Shown here in pieces: positions 47,061 through 57,840 of a stretch of DNA of 64,000 bases; the first letter of the stretch is position 1, and every line of letters starts with the position of its first letter. The stretch comes from Emydura subglobosa (Eukaryota; Chordata; Testudines; Chelidae). A model generated the notes under the pieces. It saw only the letters and a program-made list of their open reading frames with translations, made no database searches and had not been told where the DNA came from. The stretch spans positions 2,681,928 through 2,745,927 of the forward strand of contig ML679995.1 of assembly GCA_007922225.1 (NCBI GenBank), given 5' to 3'. A program made the translations under genes and the position numbers.

Positions 47061-47754
47061 CCCCGCAGCAGGATCCTAGGGCCCAGGGCCTGCCTGCTTG
47101 CTGACCCGAATCAGACTGCTTTGTGTGCGTCTGGAAGTGGGGACATGGGCTCAACCCCAGTCTTAGTGTGCAGTGTCTGTTATAACCTAGCTGTCTGCTT
47201 TACAGAAGGCATCTATTATCTATCATGGCCTGCAGGTCACGTTGCAATGGATATGATACGAGCGCTGTGTTAATTAGGGCTGGGTAAACAGTTGAAGAGC
47301 TGGCGTTAAGGTGCGGAGAAGGTGCTCAGTGTTTCGATCGTTTACTCCAAGCTCCTTGGGCAGAGATCCCATGGGAACCCCCTGCTTCCTGCTTCTGACC
47401 AGGCCGGCAATAAACAGCCCCTCTCATGTCGCCGTGTCCCCCTCCTGACTGGAGTGCAGACACAGCAAAAACAGGGGCGTGGGGAGAAAATCCGCTCTCA
47501 AACCTCAACCAAGTCTTGATTCATGCGGCAGGGGTGGTTTCCAGTGGGAGGGGCGCGTTCGCTATGCTGATCCAAACCTCCAGCAGCGTTGTCCCCCTGC
47601 AAAATCAAACCGATACCTCAAACGTGTTCTGAGGTTTGAAAGCGTTTAATTCATTTCACTTCCTGGTGCCAGCTGGAAGCAGAAATGTCAAAATGCCACC
47701 AAAATAAATACATAAATAAAGAAAGCTGTTGTGTGGCTAAGAGGCCACACAGAC
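47061..47754. other. Unannotated sequence
   Basis: No gene or repeat recognised. Confidence 0.35.
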
Positions 47755-47965
47755 TGGTCCATAGGATGCCTAGGCAGCAGCCAGAAATGCCTGAGTTCCA
47801 GGCCCAGCTCTCCCAACGCATGGCTGGGTTAGGCTGGGAATTCGCTGTAACCTAGCTCTGTGCCTCAGTTTCCCTTGCACGGGACTCATTACGCTTAGTG
47901 AGCTCATAGGGTTGGAGCTGGTGAAGATTGGATAATGGCGCTTTGCATGTATTGAGATGGCACTT
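47755..47965 (+). mobile_element. MIR-type SINE
   Basis: Contains ctgagttccaggcccagctc, ctctgtgcctcagtttccct and gcgctttgcatgtatt in forward MIR order. Confidence 0.75.
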
Positions 47966-48170
47966 TCTGTCAGGTGATCACAGAGCGCTTTATGTAGAGC
48001 GATGACTCAAGCCTGCCCCACCCCTGATGAAGATAAGTAGGATCGTTTCCTGTTTGACTGATGGGGAAACTGAGGCAGAAAGAGGCAGAGGCTCCCGAGG
48101 TCACAGAGGGAGTCTGTGGCAGAGGTGGGAATAGAACCCCAGGCGCACAGTCCCGGGGCTGTCCTCCTGG
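47966..48170 (-). mobile_element. MIR-type SINE, inverted next to the preceding copy
   Basis: Contains gatcacagagcgctttatgt, ctgatggggaaactgaggca, gaggtcacagagggagtctg and gggaatagaaccccagg, the reverse MIR order. It stands tail to tail with the copy at 47755-47965. Confidence 0.82.
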
Positions 48171-48364
48171 CCCTGACTCTGTAACGAGGGTGCTGTGCTT
48201 GGAAATGGATAATTATTTCCAGCCCAGATGGAACCAAGCGGTGCTGGAAAATCCAAGAGCACATTCCCAGGTGAGAGGGGTTTCGGGAAGCTTGCAAGGG
48301 CTCCCAGACTTGTGGATGCTTCTCTGAACCCTACATGCATCCGCGCAGCTTTTCGCATTGTTTC

Positions 48365-48515
48365 ATACGACCATAGGACTTGCCGGGCTGGCTCAGGCCA
48401 CGGCTGTAGCCCAGTACACGGGCTCTGCTGGGGAACCAGCACCAGTTGCTTCTGAGGAAGATGCAAGAAATCCTTTAATGGCCAATTATGGAATCTTTTG
48501 GAACATCGCTCAGGG
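48365..48515 (-). mobile_element. Old CR1-type LINE 3' end
   Basis: Contains ataggacttgccgggctggc, ggctgtagcccagtacac, ttgcttctgaggaagatgca and atggccaattatggaatc, the reverse of a CR1-type 3' end related to those at 23826 and 26986. Confidence 0.6.
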
Positions 48516-49151
48516 CAGCCCCATGGGACCCTTTCCCAACTCTCCGCGGCTCAGTGGACATGCGGATGGGCTCGTGCACAGACATCCATCGGTGGCTGGA
48601 GGCTTGCCCTGTGGTGCAGAGTCGGGCATCTGCCATGAGCGTGCTGCGTGGAGGCTGTGGGGCCCGGTCCCTCTCCGAGTCTCAGGAATCTCGGTGCACG
48701 CCTGACAACAGCTTCGTCTTCTCCTCCTTCCTTCCTTCCTTTTTTTTTTTTTTTCAGGGTATAATTCTTTTCTGATTTTTAAGCTTTCATTTGATCTGAC
48801 AGTTGGCTCAGCGGGGGGAATACCCCATCCCAGCACGATGCCTGTGAGATAAAAGGAAACCATGGCCAGCCAACACATTTTTTCCACTGCTTCCCCCCAC
48901 CGCCCCATTTTCTTGGCAAAGGACAAAAAGGGAACATGAGCGTATTTCTTCTTTCAAAGCCTGATTCTTTAAATATTGAACTGGGACTGAATTCCCTTCT
49001 GGACGCCTGATTGCTGGCATGCACTTTCCCCTCGCACTGTCTAAACTGTAACAGCTGAGGGCTCGGGATTCGATTTGGGGGCACAACGGGGGTTTGTTAG
49101 CGTCTCGGGCTGGTCTCCAGGAAGAATACCAGTCTCAACTAGAAACCTAGG
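48516..49151. other. Unannotated, with a (CCTT)/T-run at 48722-48754
   Basis: The T-run at 48740-48754 follows a short ccttccttcctt microsatellite. No gene is supported. Confidence 0.45.
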
Positions 49152-49230
49152 CATTCGGGGCTGGATGGGCTCTCAAGAGGTCGTCTGGCACAGCTCCACC
49201 ACACTGAGGCAGTATCAATACTTTCAGGGC
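49152..49230 (-). mobile_element. Possible CR1/L3-type fragment
   Basis: ctcaagaggtcgtctggcac and ccacactgaggcagtat weakly match the conserved end of CR1/L3-type LINEs in reverse. Confidence 0.35.
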
Positions 49231-51339
49231 TTTCATTTTAATGTGTCTGTCTATCGCACCTGCCTCCCTGCTCACGCCCATGGGTTCTCTTGGCTTTCCT
49301 TCAGTAACGTGGCTTTTAAAAAGGAACACAGGAGTTTGGCTTAGGGAATGTGCAGATCTGAGCTGGACGGAGTGATTCCCTGCTTGCATCGCCGTATCTG
49401 AGCTGGCACCTCACTGGGGCAGGGACATCCAGGCAAGCTGGGAATCACACCCCCAGCTCTAATGTAGACGTACCTGCAGGGATTTAGACTGTTCTTAGTG
49501 GGGGTCTCTCCAGGCCAGGGGTGAGGCAAGGTGGGGTGGGGAAGCTTGCTTAGCTACGATCGCGAGTTGCTGTGGTCGAGGCTGTCCCTGGTGTGGGGAT
49601 AACTGGAGGTCTTCAGTCTCCAGAGCGGTGAAATCCATCATCTTTTGGCAGCACTTTAGGAAAAGAAACAAAGACGGGTGGCTCACGTCCGGGGCGCAAA
49701 CCGAGCCGATCTGAAAGCCCCTTCGCTGAAATCTTGGCTTCTGGTGGGTTGGCTGCTTCAGGGGGCCTGGGAACTGGCGACCTCTCATCATTTCTCTCTG
49801 CTGGAGGTGCAGTGAAACCGACAAGAGAGTGTGACATGGCGAGCGTGAGCGAGGGGCTCCGGCAGCCTGCGAGAGCGGTGGGGCGAGGGGTTCTTTGAAA
49901 AAGAGCCACTGCAGAATGATGGCGTCCTGGGCTTGCTCCAGAATGAAACCGCTGCTGGGGATCCGAATGCAGGCAGATTGCTCTTGGGTCAGATGGCTGA
50001 GAGTAATTGAGATGATGTTAGGCTGTTACTGGGAGCATCAGTGTCCCCTGCCGTGCGCTGCGGTGCAGGGTGCTGTATTGCTTTAAAGTGGGACAACACA
50101 CACTCCAATCTGGCCAAGTCACCTCTCTGTCACGAGGGAGGATTGGCAGCTGGGCCAAACCTGACTGGCCCTTGCAAACCCACCCGTGCCGACTCGCAAC
50201 CCCTCTCCTGAAATTTGGTCTGGCTGCCCCTCCGTCAGGACAGAGAAGCAGCTGGGCTACACCGGGGTGGAGCTGCAGTCCGGCACGTCAGGCTCCAATG
50301 CCACGGGCCTCTCCCTCATGACAGAGGGGTGACTGGGCCAGGTTTCAGTGGCGTGGGAGGCGGCATGCTGAAGCGTTGCCTAGGGCAGCAAAGTGCATTG
50401 AGCGGTCTCTGAGTGTGGGAAAAGCTGGGGGTTTTGGGGAGTCAAAGTGGGACAGTCCTGTGAAACCTGGGACTATTGGGAGGTGTGGGTAACTCAGGTG
50501 CAGTTACTGCAGTTTTAGGATCTGGAGAACACCACGCGGTGGAGGTCTAAGGGCTTCTCGGCTTGGGAGGACGTGGGTTGGGATGCCACACTGGGCTCGC
50601 ACGGTGCTGACTAGGTCATTCTTGCTGATGCTTTGCTTTTCCTCTTGCTACACGGCTCCAGTTATATCCACCACGGTTGATTTAGAAGGTAGATGCTAGT
50701 GGGCTGGATTTTTAGGTGGCATGACAGGAGCCAAGCCACCTGCCATATTATGCACCCCCCCTCCCCCCCCAGGCACTGGTGCTCAGTGGCTTAACTGGTC
50801 AGATCAGAGCCACTATGGGGGGGGGGGGGGGGAAGCTCACACTGGCAGGAAGCAACTGCCCCATGGCCCTGACGGGGTTAGGCAGTGAGCGACAGACAGC
50901 TAAGCAGAAGGCAAGGTCTAGATCTCCTTCCCGCACCAAAGTCTTTTCCCTTAAGTCTTGGTCTGAAACCTGGCCCCCCTGTAACAAACCCGCAGTGGCA
51001 AACAACTGGCTCCGCCATCATCAGCTAAAACCGCATGGGGACAGAACTCAGGCCATTCTGTGCCAAAGCATTCCCATCTCCAGCACGAGAAGCGTCTCCA
51101 TGGCAGGTGGTGTATTAGAGCTTGATAGATCTTCCTCACTAGAGGATGCATACTCCGGTTCCTAGGACACCTGTGTCTGAGCAGGACTTAACCCCTCCAG
51201 TATAGGGTGGTAGGAAGCACATGCATGCAAAAGGTCTCATCCGTCTAGGCGCTGGGCGCCGGCAGCTCTCATAGAAGCCAGTGGGGACTGAGTGAGCTCT
51301 GTATCTCTGAAGATCGGCATGTCGCAGTGGGCGGTAAAT
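49231..51339. other. Unannotated sequence
   Basis: Contains a C-rich run near 50755-50770 and a 16-base G-run at 50817-50832. Frames occur on both strands with no recognisable product. Confidence 0.35.
50817..50832. repeat. Poly-G run, 16 bases
   Basis: Uninterrupted G-run that could form a G-quadruplex. It lies about 45 bp right of a C-rich run. Confidence 0.95.
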
Positions 51340-51780
51340 GAAAGCTGTCGGCTTGCCCTGTGCTTTTTACTCCTTGCATCTTATCCAGGTGTTTAATGCT
51401 GACCTTGAATCGATTGCTTTTTTAAAAGTTACTCATTTTCCATGCAGAGGAACTTGGGTCTGATGAAAAATTGACACCGTGTAATAGCCCAGAGAAGTGC
51501 CTTTGGATTTGCAGCCGTTCCCTCCTGCAGCGTGGAACTAAAATGTTTTGACCACCCCAGGATTCTTGAATAAATCCAATATTCTCTCCTATAGATATTT
51601 ATGTATTAACATTCTTCGCCCATTTCAGTGCAGCATCTGGCCATTGGAAATACGACTCCTAACATCTGGAGACTAATAGGAGACAAACTGTTTTTATTTT
51701 CCCCGTTATAAAATAGATATCTCCATGTTAACTGTGTGGAGCATTGGACTGATGGAATGCAGTAAACTTTATGGCAGATT
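51340..51780. other. AT-rich non-repetitive stretch, candidate conserved non-coding element
   Basis: It has no frame and no repeat. It contains tgaccttga at 51400-51408, the complement of an extended NR5A/ERR-type half-site, a GATA-type cttatc at 51380-51385, and tattaac/aataaat words. Conservation is inferred from texture only. Confidence 0.4.
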
Positions 51781-51899
51781 TCAGTGCCCTGTTAAGTGTG
51801 TCTATTTGGGCTATCATGAATGGTCAGGAAGACAAGCAACATCCCATCCAGCATAGCAATGTCCAGCAGAGAGGGATAGAGGACACAGGAGCAGTCTGG

Positions 51900-53450
51900 T
51901 GCCCGTTTGCTGTGGGTACCCAATGACATCAAGCAAATCCAACCGCTGGGCCACGAACAAGGCATAGCTGCAGAAGTGGCGGGACTTGGTGAGTGGTGCG
52001 TCTGGCCCGTCTGTGGGTTGTGTGTTTGACTGTTTGCTTTTTCTCTATGTACGGGCTGGGGAGCCGAGGCAGGTCTGTTTGTTGATGCCTTGGCTCTGCT
52101 GTTTGCAGTTCCTGAGAGGTTAGTTGAAATCCCTTCCTGGGGCTGAGCTAAATCGGGAGGCATGGTGTAAAAAGTCACTTGTTAGAAGAGTTCAAGAGCC
52201 GTGAACAGAGGCAGCTAACAGTAGAGCTTCAGATGGGAGTGTGAAAGGCTTTCCTTCCAGGTTCAGCTCTACATGCGGTTCCACGATGGCTGGCGGAGGA
52301 CCAGTGGTGGTGACTTACAACGGATGTACCCTGTTGCCTTTCCTACCTGAAGTGGTCGGGATTTCCTGTGCATGGAGTGCAAGTTGGTGGCTGTGCTGGG
52401 GGGAAAACTTCTTGGATTGGAGGGGCAAGTAGAGATGCTCCTGAGAATCAGAGAAGCTAGACAGCCCCGTTCAGGAAACATCAGTACACCGAGTTCAAGG
52501 AAGAAAGGAACTAGCCACAAAGGAGTCAGAGAGAAGGTTTGGCAGTTCAGAACCATCAGAGCTGATGGTCACAGTGGCATTCTACATGGTGGGTGGTTAC
52601 AGACAAGGCTGGGCAGTCTGTGGCCACCACAGAGAAGAGGGCTAGAAGGAATTCCACACAACTAGAAGTTCTCAATCATTACCAGGTCCTCAGTGTGGAG
52701 ACTGGAAGATACCTCTCAAGACCCAGGTGGTCCAACAGAACAGAGAGATGATTGAGACATGCCTGTGGATGGCAGCTATAGGAAAATTAAGTTTGCCCAT
52801 AAAGAGTTCTGCCACCATCCAAGGTAGACAGACGATCCTTCTTGGGGATCCAATACTCAGAAGAAGTGAAGGAACATTTTGCAAGGGACAGATGGACAAT
52901 AGGACAGAGTGCTGCCTTCCTGGAGCCAAGCCACGAGACGTCACTCTAAGATCAGACCGGCTTCTGAAGACGACGGGCAAGGATCCACTGATGATGATTC
53001 ATATCAGCCCTAATGGCACAGTGTGTACCAGGAGATCTCGTGGATAACAGACGGCTTCAAGGGACCCAGAAGTGAGCTGAAGAAGAACGTCCATGTGATC
53101 TTCTCTGAGAAACTTCCTGTCCCACGAGCCAATGATGACAGAAGGCAGAAGATCCTGGAAACAAATCACTGGCTAGGTAAGTGGGTGGAGGGTTTTGGTT
53201 ATGTGGAAAATTGGTCCACCTGCTATGGGGAGAGGGGGCTGTACAGTTTTTAGCTGGCTAGTCAGGAGACTGTTAAATTAATAACAAAACGGAAGGGTAA
53301 AAAGTGGAAAGATATGAGCACTCAGCACACAACCAAGATGTTGAGAAGCAAATTAATCAGGGAATCCAAGGACACAAAGAGAAGACATTCTTTAATTGCC
53401 TATACACCATGGCTACAAGCCTGGGTAAGTAACTAGAGGAATAGCTCATT
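51900..53450 (+). mobile_element. 5' part of an old CR1-type LINE: 5' UTR plus decayed ORF1
   Basis: The left part (about 51950-52240, including aagagccgtgaacagaggca) resembles a CR1 5' UTR. It is followed by pieces of an ORF1. Almost all LINE copies in the window are 5'-truncated, so a surviving 5' end is notable. The start is not exactly defined. The ORF2 half is absent, so a later deletion or rearrangement must have removed it. Confidence 0.65.
52240..53253 (+). pseudogene. CR1-type ORF1 remnant with zinc-binding/coiled-coil part and SGNH (esterase-like) domain
   Basis: Three consecutive plus-strand pieces in different registers give the ORF1 order known from CR1-like LINEs: a Cys-containing start (CMECKL in the register near 52370), a coiled-coil-like segment (LEGQVEMLLRIREA, frame 52372-52665), then an SGNH-hydrolase-like domain (frames 52727-53047 and 53023-53253). 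In the domain, block I reads LLGDP at residues 38-42 of its frame, so the nucleophilic Ser is Pro. Block III reads HISPNG at 92-97, keeping only the Asn. KLPVPRAND and NHWLGKW follow. The terminal DGxHL block is gone. Certainly non-functional. Confidence 0.68.
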
Positions 53451-53874
53451 GATGAGCACAAATTCGATCTCGCTGGGGTTGCCGGGTCTGCAAACAGCTT
53501 TAGTGTTTGTCTCGTCAGGTTCTTACATCTCTAAGAACAATGAAAAATATGTTTGGAGGCATTTATTGCGTAGGCCGCTCAAGCTTAATTCTTCGATCTT
53601 TCTGCCTCCCCCCCCAAGCAGTCTGGCGCTCTTTTTTCCTTAACATCATCAAAATACTAAAGTTATAGAAAATCATATGCCCCTGTTAAAAGAATACAAA
53701 ACAGAGAGAGGAGAAAGTGTGAACACGGACAAGTCTGATGGCTTCGGAGACTCATTGCTAGGAGATCTCATTGAAGTCAAGAGCGTAGTAGGATTCTGAA
53801 AAGGATCAGACATTTATATGACTAATTTAGATAGAGAGATAGATGTGACCTTTGCCACCATCACAGTGATTACT
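53451..53874. other. Unannotated sequence
   Basis: No gene or repeat recognised. Short gataga words lie near 53832. Confidence 0.35.
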
Positions 53875-54005
53875 CTGCTTGTGTGTTGGATCCCATTTCC
53901 CTACCCTTTGAGACAAGGACTGCGCTGTGTATGTGTAGCGTCTTGCACCACCGGGCCCCGATCTTAGCTGGTCTCTAGGCACGACTGTAACAATAAATAA
54001 TAAAA
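53875..54005 (+). mobile_element. MIR-type SINE tail
   Basis: Contains tttgagacaaggactgcgct, gtagcgtcttgcaccaccgg, gatcttagctggtctctagg and a final caataaataataaaag, the reptilian MIR tail with its A/T-rich end. Confidence 0.7.
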
Positions 54006-55627
54006 GTATCTAGTTACAGTAGCAAAGATCTAAAAAAACCATCCCTAGGGTTTGGGGAAGGCTATACATTTAGACAACCTCCGACGAACGGGGTGAAACT
54101 CTCTGGTAGCCCGTTATTCCATTTTTGGTTGGCCTGCCAACGCATTTCTTGTGCCTTTCTTTAAAGCGCCTGGTGCTGCCCACTATTTAGAAAGAGAACA
54201 CTGAGCTAACACTCAGCCCACTGGGCTGATCCCATCTGGCAATTGCAAGACAAGGCTCTCTGGACAGGTTCTTTGTCATTTCTCCACTCATCAATCTGGC
54301 ATGATATTTCAAATGGCCAAATTATATGCAGATCACACCCACAAAACCTGCATTTAAAGAATATTATTCAAGTTGCAAAGTCCAGCACTCTGAAGATAGG
54401 AAATGCCAGAATTAAGGTTGCCCAGGTTCCCTTAGCCCAGCCCCGTGAGCGTATGCATTATGTTGCAATCTTTAATGACATGATCACATGTTATTTTTTC
54501 CACAGGCCCCCTGTCTCACCCACTCGGGGGATGAATCAGGGCTGTGTAGGGAAGGAGGCTGTTCTCTGTAGGACGCCTGCCTCGTTTGTGAAGAAGTTGC
54601 AAGGTGTGGAGTGAACAAGGCAGAGGGCCTCAGACAAAGAAAGCAGGGTGTCATGGTTACTGCCGTTCTGCAGAACTGGATTTTAGGTTCTGGGTTTTTT
54701 TCCATGGCCTTTGTCTGGATATTTAGCTCATTAAGAGGAGGGTGGAAATCAGCGTTCCAGCTGCACAGCTGCAGTATTCTAAGAGCCCGTAGCAACCATC
54801 AGATGGGGAAGGGAACCGGGCTGCAGGGTTGGCTCTGAACCTAATATCTCTCACCAGACAGGCTTGCATGGAGACACAAAGTCACCGGTGTGCACCACGT
54901 GCACAGGTGATTGTGAAGAGAGAGACTGGCTTCTCGGCATCCACGCTGTGTTTGTGACAGATTCCCAGCACGCCCCTGAACAGCCGCTTCCTCTGCTGCT
55001 CGGCGGCGTTACCAGTCTATTCTGCCTGTAAGCAGCAGGTGAGCGTTTCACAATGAGTTCGAGATGGGGGGAACACACCGAGCCCCAGGTAGTCACGCTG
55101 TAAATTGAACACCGGGGGTCCAATCCGCAGCTGCCGCACATCTAGCCTAACGGGTTATTTTAACAAATCAAGCGCCGGCCAGTCTGCAGCAAAGCCCCAA
55201 ATCCTCAGCGCATCCCGTGTAATAAAACACAGACAAACATACGGAAGAACAAAGCGTGCGGTACACAAACACATGGGCACCACGCCGAGCACCTGACAAT
55301 CTCCTCCTGAAACAGAGCAGTTTCTCCTCTTCCGTTCACGTTCTTGGGCTGCCTCCTCCCTGTAATATCTGAGTGCCTGCCAGCCGGCCATCGAGGGACA
55401 CGACAAGCGTCGGTCCTGAGTTGTTCTTCCCTCCTCTCGTCCTCTCCCCAAAGAGAAGCTGTGTGTGGTGGGCTTTTTGGAGGATTGCCCGTGTTATCTG
55501 CACATGCTGCTCAGCGTGTGTTAAAGAAGGCAGGTGCGAAAGGTGCAGCTGGCAACTGCAGCAGAGGGTGGGGCGGCTTCTGTTGGTCCTGGAGGATTTT
55601 GTTTCATAGTCTCAGAGCAGCCCCTAC
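54006..55627. other. Unannotated sequence
   Basis: No gene supported. 54240-54500 is AT-rich and non-repetitive. Confidence 0.35.
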
Positions 55628-55905
55628 AGGTACGACTACACTGCAAAGAAAACCCTGGAGTAGCGAGACTGGGAGCCTGGGGCTGCAGACGCGGGTTCGT
55701 GCTATGGTGCTAAAAACAGCCCGTGCAGATATTTCCACTCAGGCTCCAAAACTCGCCCCCTTCAGAGCCCAAGCAGGAACGTCTGCACGGCTACTTTTAG
55801 CAGCGCAGCATCTGCAGACTGGGCTCTGAGACGTGCTGCCGCAGGGATTTTTGTGCAGGGTGGCGGCACCCAAAGAAATCTGTCTCCTGCACGAAGGAGC
55901 TTTCT
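55628..55905. mobile_element. Non-autonomous DNA element of the tacactgcaa type
   Basis: Starts gtacgactacactgcaaaga, contains gggagcctggggctgcagac and an internal aggaacgtctgcacggctac. Related to 46809-47060 by the same edge words. No transposase. Confidence 0.5.
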
Positions 55906-55947
55906 TCTTGCTGTGGAGAACGTTCCTGGGCTTGCCCACTGTGGTCA

Positions 55948-57490
55948 TAGATTCACAGAAGGTTAGAGTTGGAAGGGACCTCAGGAGGTATCTAGTCCAA
56001 CCCCCTGCTCAAAGCAGGACTAACCTCAGCTAAACCATCCCAGCCAGGGCTTTGTCAAGCCGCAGCTTAAAAACCTCCCTAGGTAACCCATTCCAGTGCT
56101 TCACCAGCCTCCTAGGGGAAAAGTTTTTCCTAATGTCCAACCTAGACCTCCCGCCCTGCAACTTGAGACCGTTGCTCCTTGTTCTGTCATCTGCCACCAC
56201 TGAGAACAGCCTAGCCCCATCCTCCCTGGAACCCCCTTTCAGGTAGTTAAAGGCTGCTATCAAATCCCCCTTCACTCTTCTTTTTGCAGACTAAACAAGC
56301 ACAGTTCCCTCAGCCTCTCCTCATAAGTCTTGTGCTCAAGCCCCCTGATCATTTTTGTTGCCCTCCGCTGGACTCTCTCCAACTTTTCCACATCCTTCCT
56401 GTAGTGGGGGGCCCAAAACTGGACACAATACTCCAAATGTGAGGGGAATAATCACTTCCCGTGATCTGCTGGCAAGGCTCCTCCTAATGCAGCCCAATAT
56501 GCTATTAGCCTTCTTGACAACCAGGGCACACTGCTGACTCCTAGCCAGCTTTTTATTCACTGTTACCCCCAGGTCCTTTTCTGCAGAACTGCTGCCTAGC
56601 CCGTCGGTCCCCAGTCTGTAGCTGTGCATGGGATTCTTCCGTCCTAAGTGCAGGACTCTGCACTTGTCCTTGTTGAACCTCATCAGATTTCTTTTGGCCC
56701 AATCCTCCACTTTGTCTAGGTCACGCTGTATCCTATCTCTATCTTGCAGGGTATCTACCACTCCCTCTAGCTTAGTGTCATCTGCCAACTTGCTGAGGGT
56801 GCAATCTACCCCATCCTCCAGATCATTAATGAAGATGTTGAACAAAACCGGCCCCAGCACTGACCCCTGGGGCACTCCGCTTGTGACCAGCTGCCAGCTA
56901 GACATGGAGCCATTGATCACTACTCATTGAGCCCTATGCTCTAGCCAGTTCTCTATCCATTTTATAGTCCAGTCATCCAACCCATAATTCCTTAACTTGC
57001 TGATAAGAATACTGTGAGAGACAGTATCAAAAGCTTTGCTAAAGTCAAGGTATATCACATCCACCGCCTTCCCAACATCCACAGAGCCAGTCACCTCTTC
57101 ATAGAAAGCAATCAGGTTGGTCAGGCATGACTTGCCCTTGGTGAATCCGTGTTGACTGTTCCTGATCACCTTCCTCTCTTCCAAGTGCCTTAAAATGGAT
57201 TCCTTGAGGACCTGCTCCATGATTTTTCCAGGGATTGAGGTGAGGCTGACTGGTCTGTAGTTTTCTGGATCCTCTTTCTTCCCTTTCTTGAAGATGGGCA
57301 CTAGATTTGCCTTTTTCCAATCATCAGGGACCTCCCCCAATTGCCACAAGCTTTCAAAGATAATAGCCAATGGCTCTGAAATCACCTCAGCCAACTCCCT
57401 CAGCACCCTCAGGTGCATTGCATCTGGCCCCATGGACTTGTGCATGTCCAATCTTTCTAAAGAGTCCTGAACCTGTTCCTTCAGGTTCTC
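55948..57490 (-). mobile_element. CR1 LINE, 5'-truncated, ORF2 broken
   Basis: Minus-strand CR1 from about the middle of ORF2 ([20 protein letters not shown]) to the 3' end at 55948 (rc of the ggttggactagat and tctatgattc region). Same subfamily as 905-2700 and 23984-25265. Confidence 0.93.
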
Positions 57491-57571
57491 ACCCCTGACC
57501 TTCATGCTGTTCTTTGAGACATCAGGCAGCTCAAGCGTTATGCAGCACCATGAAACTGACTCCAAAGCCAC
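56030..57571 (-). pseudogene. CR1 ORF2 fragment interrupted by a stop and a deletion
   Basis: The first frame (57571-56924) carries the [11 protein letters not shown] motif and ends at a TGA at 56924-56926, where the copy at 24238 has CGA, so a CpG-type C-to-T change made the stop. The second frame (56920-56336) carries PQGSVLGP, while the catalytic box reads LADD instead of FADD. It loses register near 56440 through a deletion of about 20 bp relative to the copy at 24725. The last frame (56275-56030) reaches the C-terminal region with a further small deletion near 56075. Confidence 0.9.
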
Positions 57572-57599
57572 ATCACGATCACACAGCGCTCAGATTTGA

Positions 57600-57840
57600 C
57601 CTATAATATGGTAGCACCCAGGGGCCCCCAACCAGGAATGGACCCTTTGCTGCTGGGTGCTGTGCAGACACGTAGCAAGAGGCAGCTCTGGCCCCAATGA
57701 TCTTATAATTTAACCAGACGAGAGAGAGTGCCGAGGTCTCCTTATCCTCGTTTTGCAGGGAACAGAGGCACAGAGAGGCGAGGCCAGCAGCCCAAGATCG
57801 TGCAGCCCACCCCAGTGCTTCGCCAAGGCCAGCCCCCTTC
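57600..57840 (-). mobile_element. MIR-type SINE
   Basis: Contains atatggtagcacccaggggc, ccaaccaggaatggacc, gctgtgcagacacgtagcaa, the core gggaacagaggcacagagag and cccaagatcgtgcagcc in reverse MIR order. Confidence 0.72.

Noticed and set aside
48510..48926. 138-codon minus-strand frame with a Lys/Arg-rich stretch
   Set aside because: The basic stretch is the translation of the T-run and (CCTT) microsatellite at 48722-48754.
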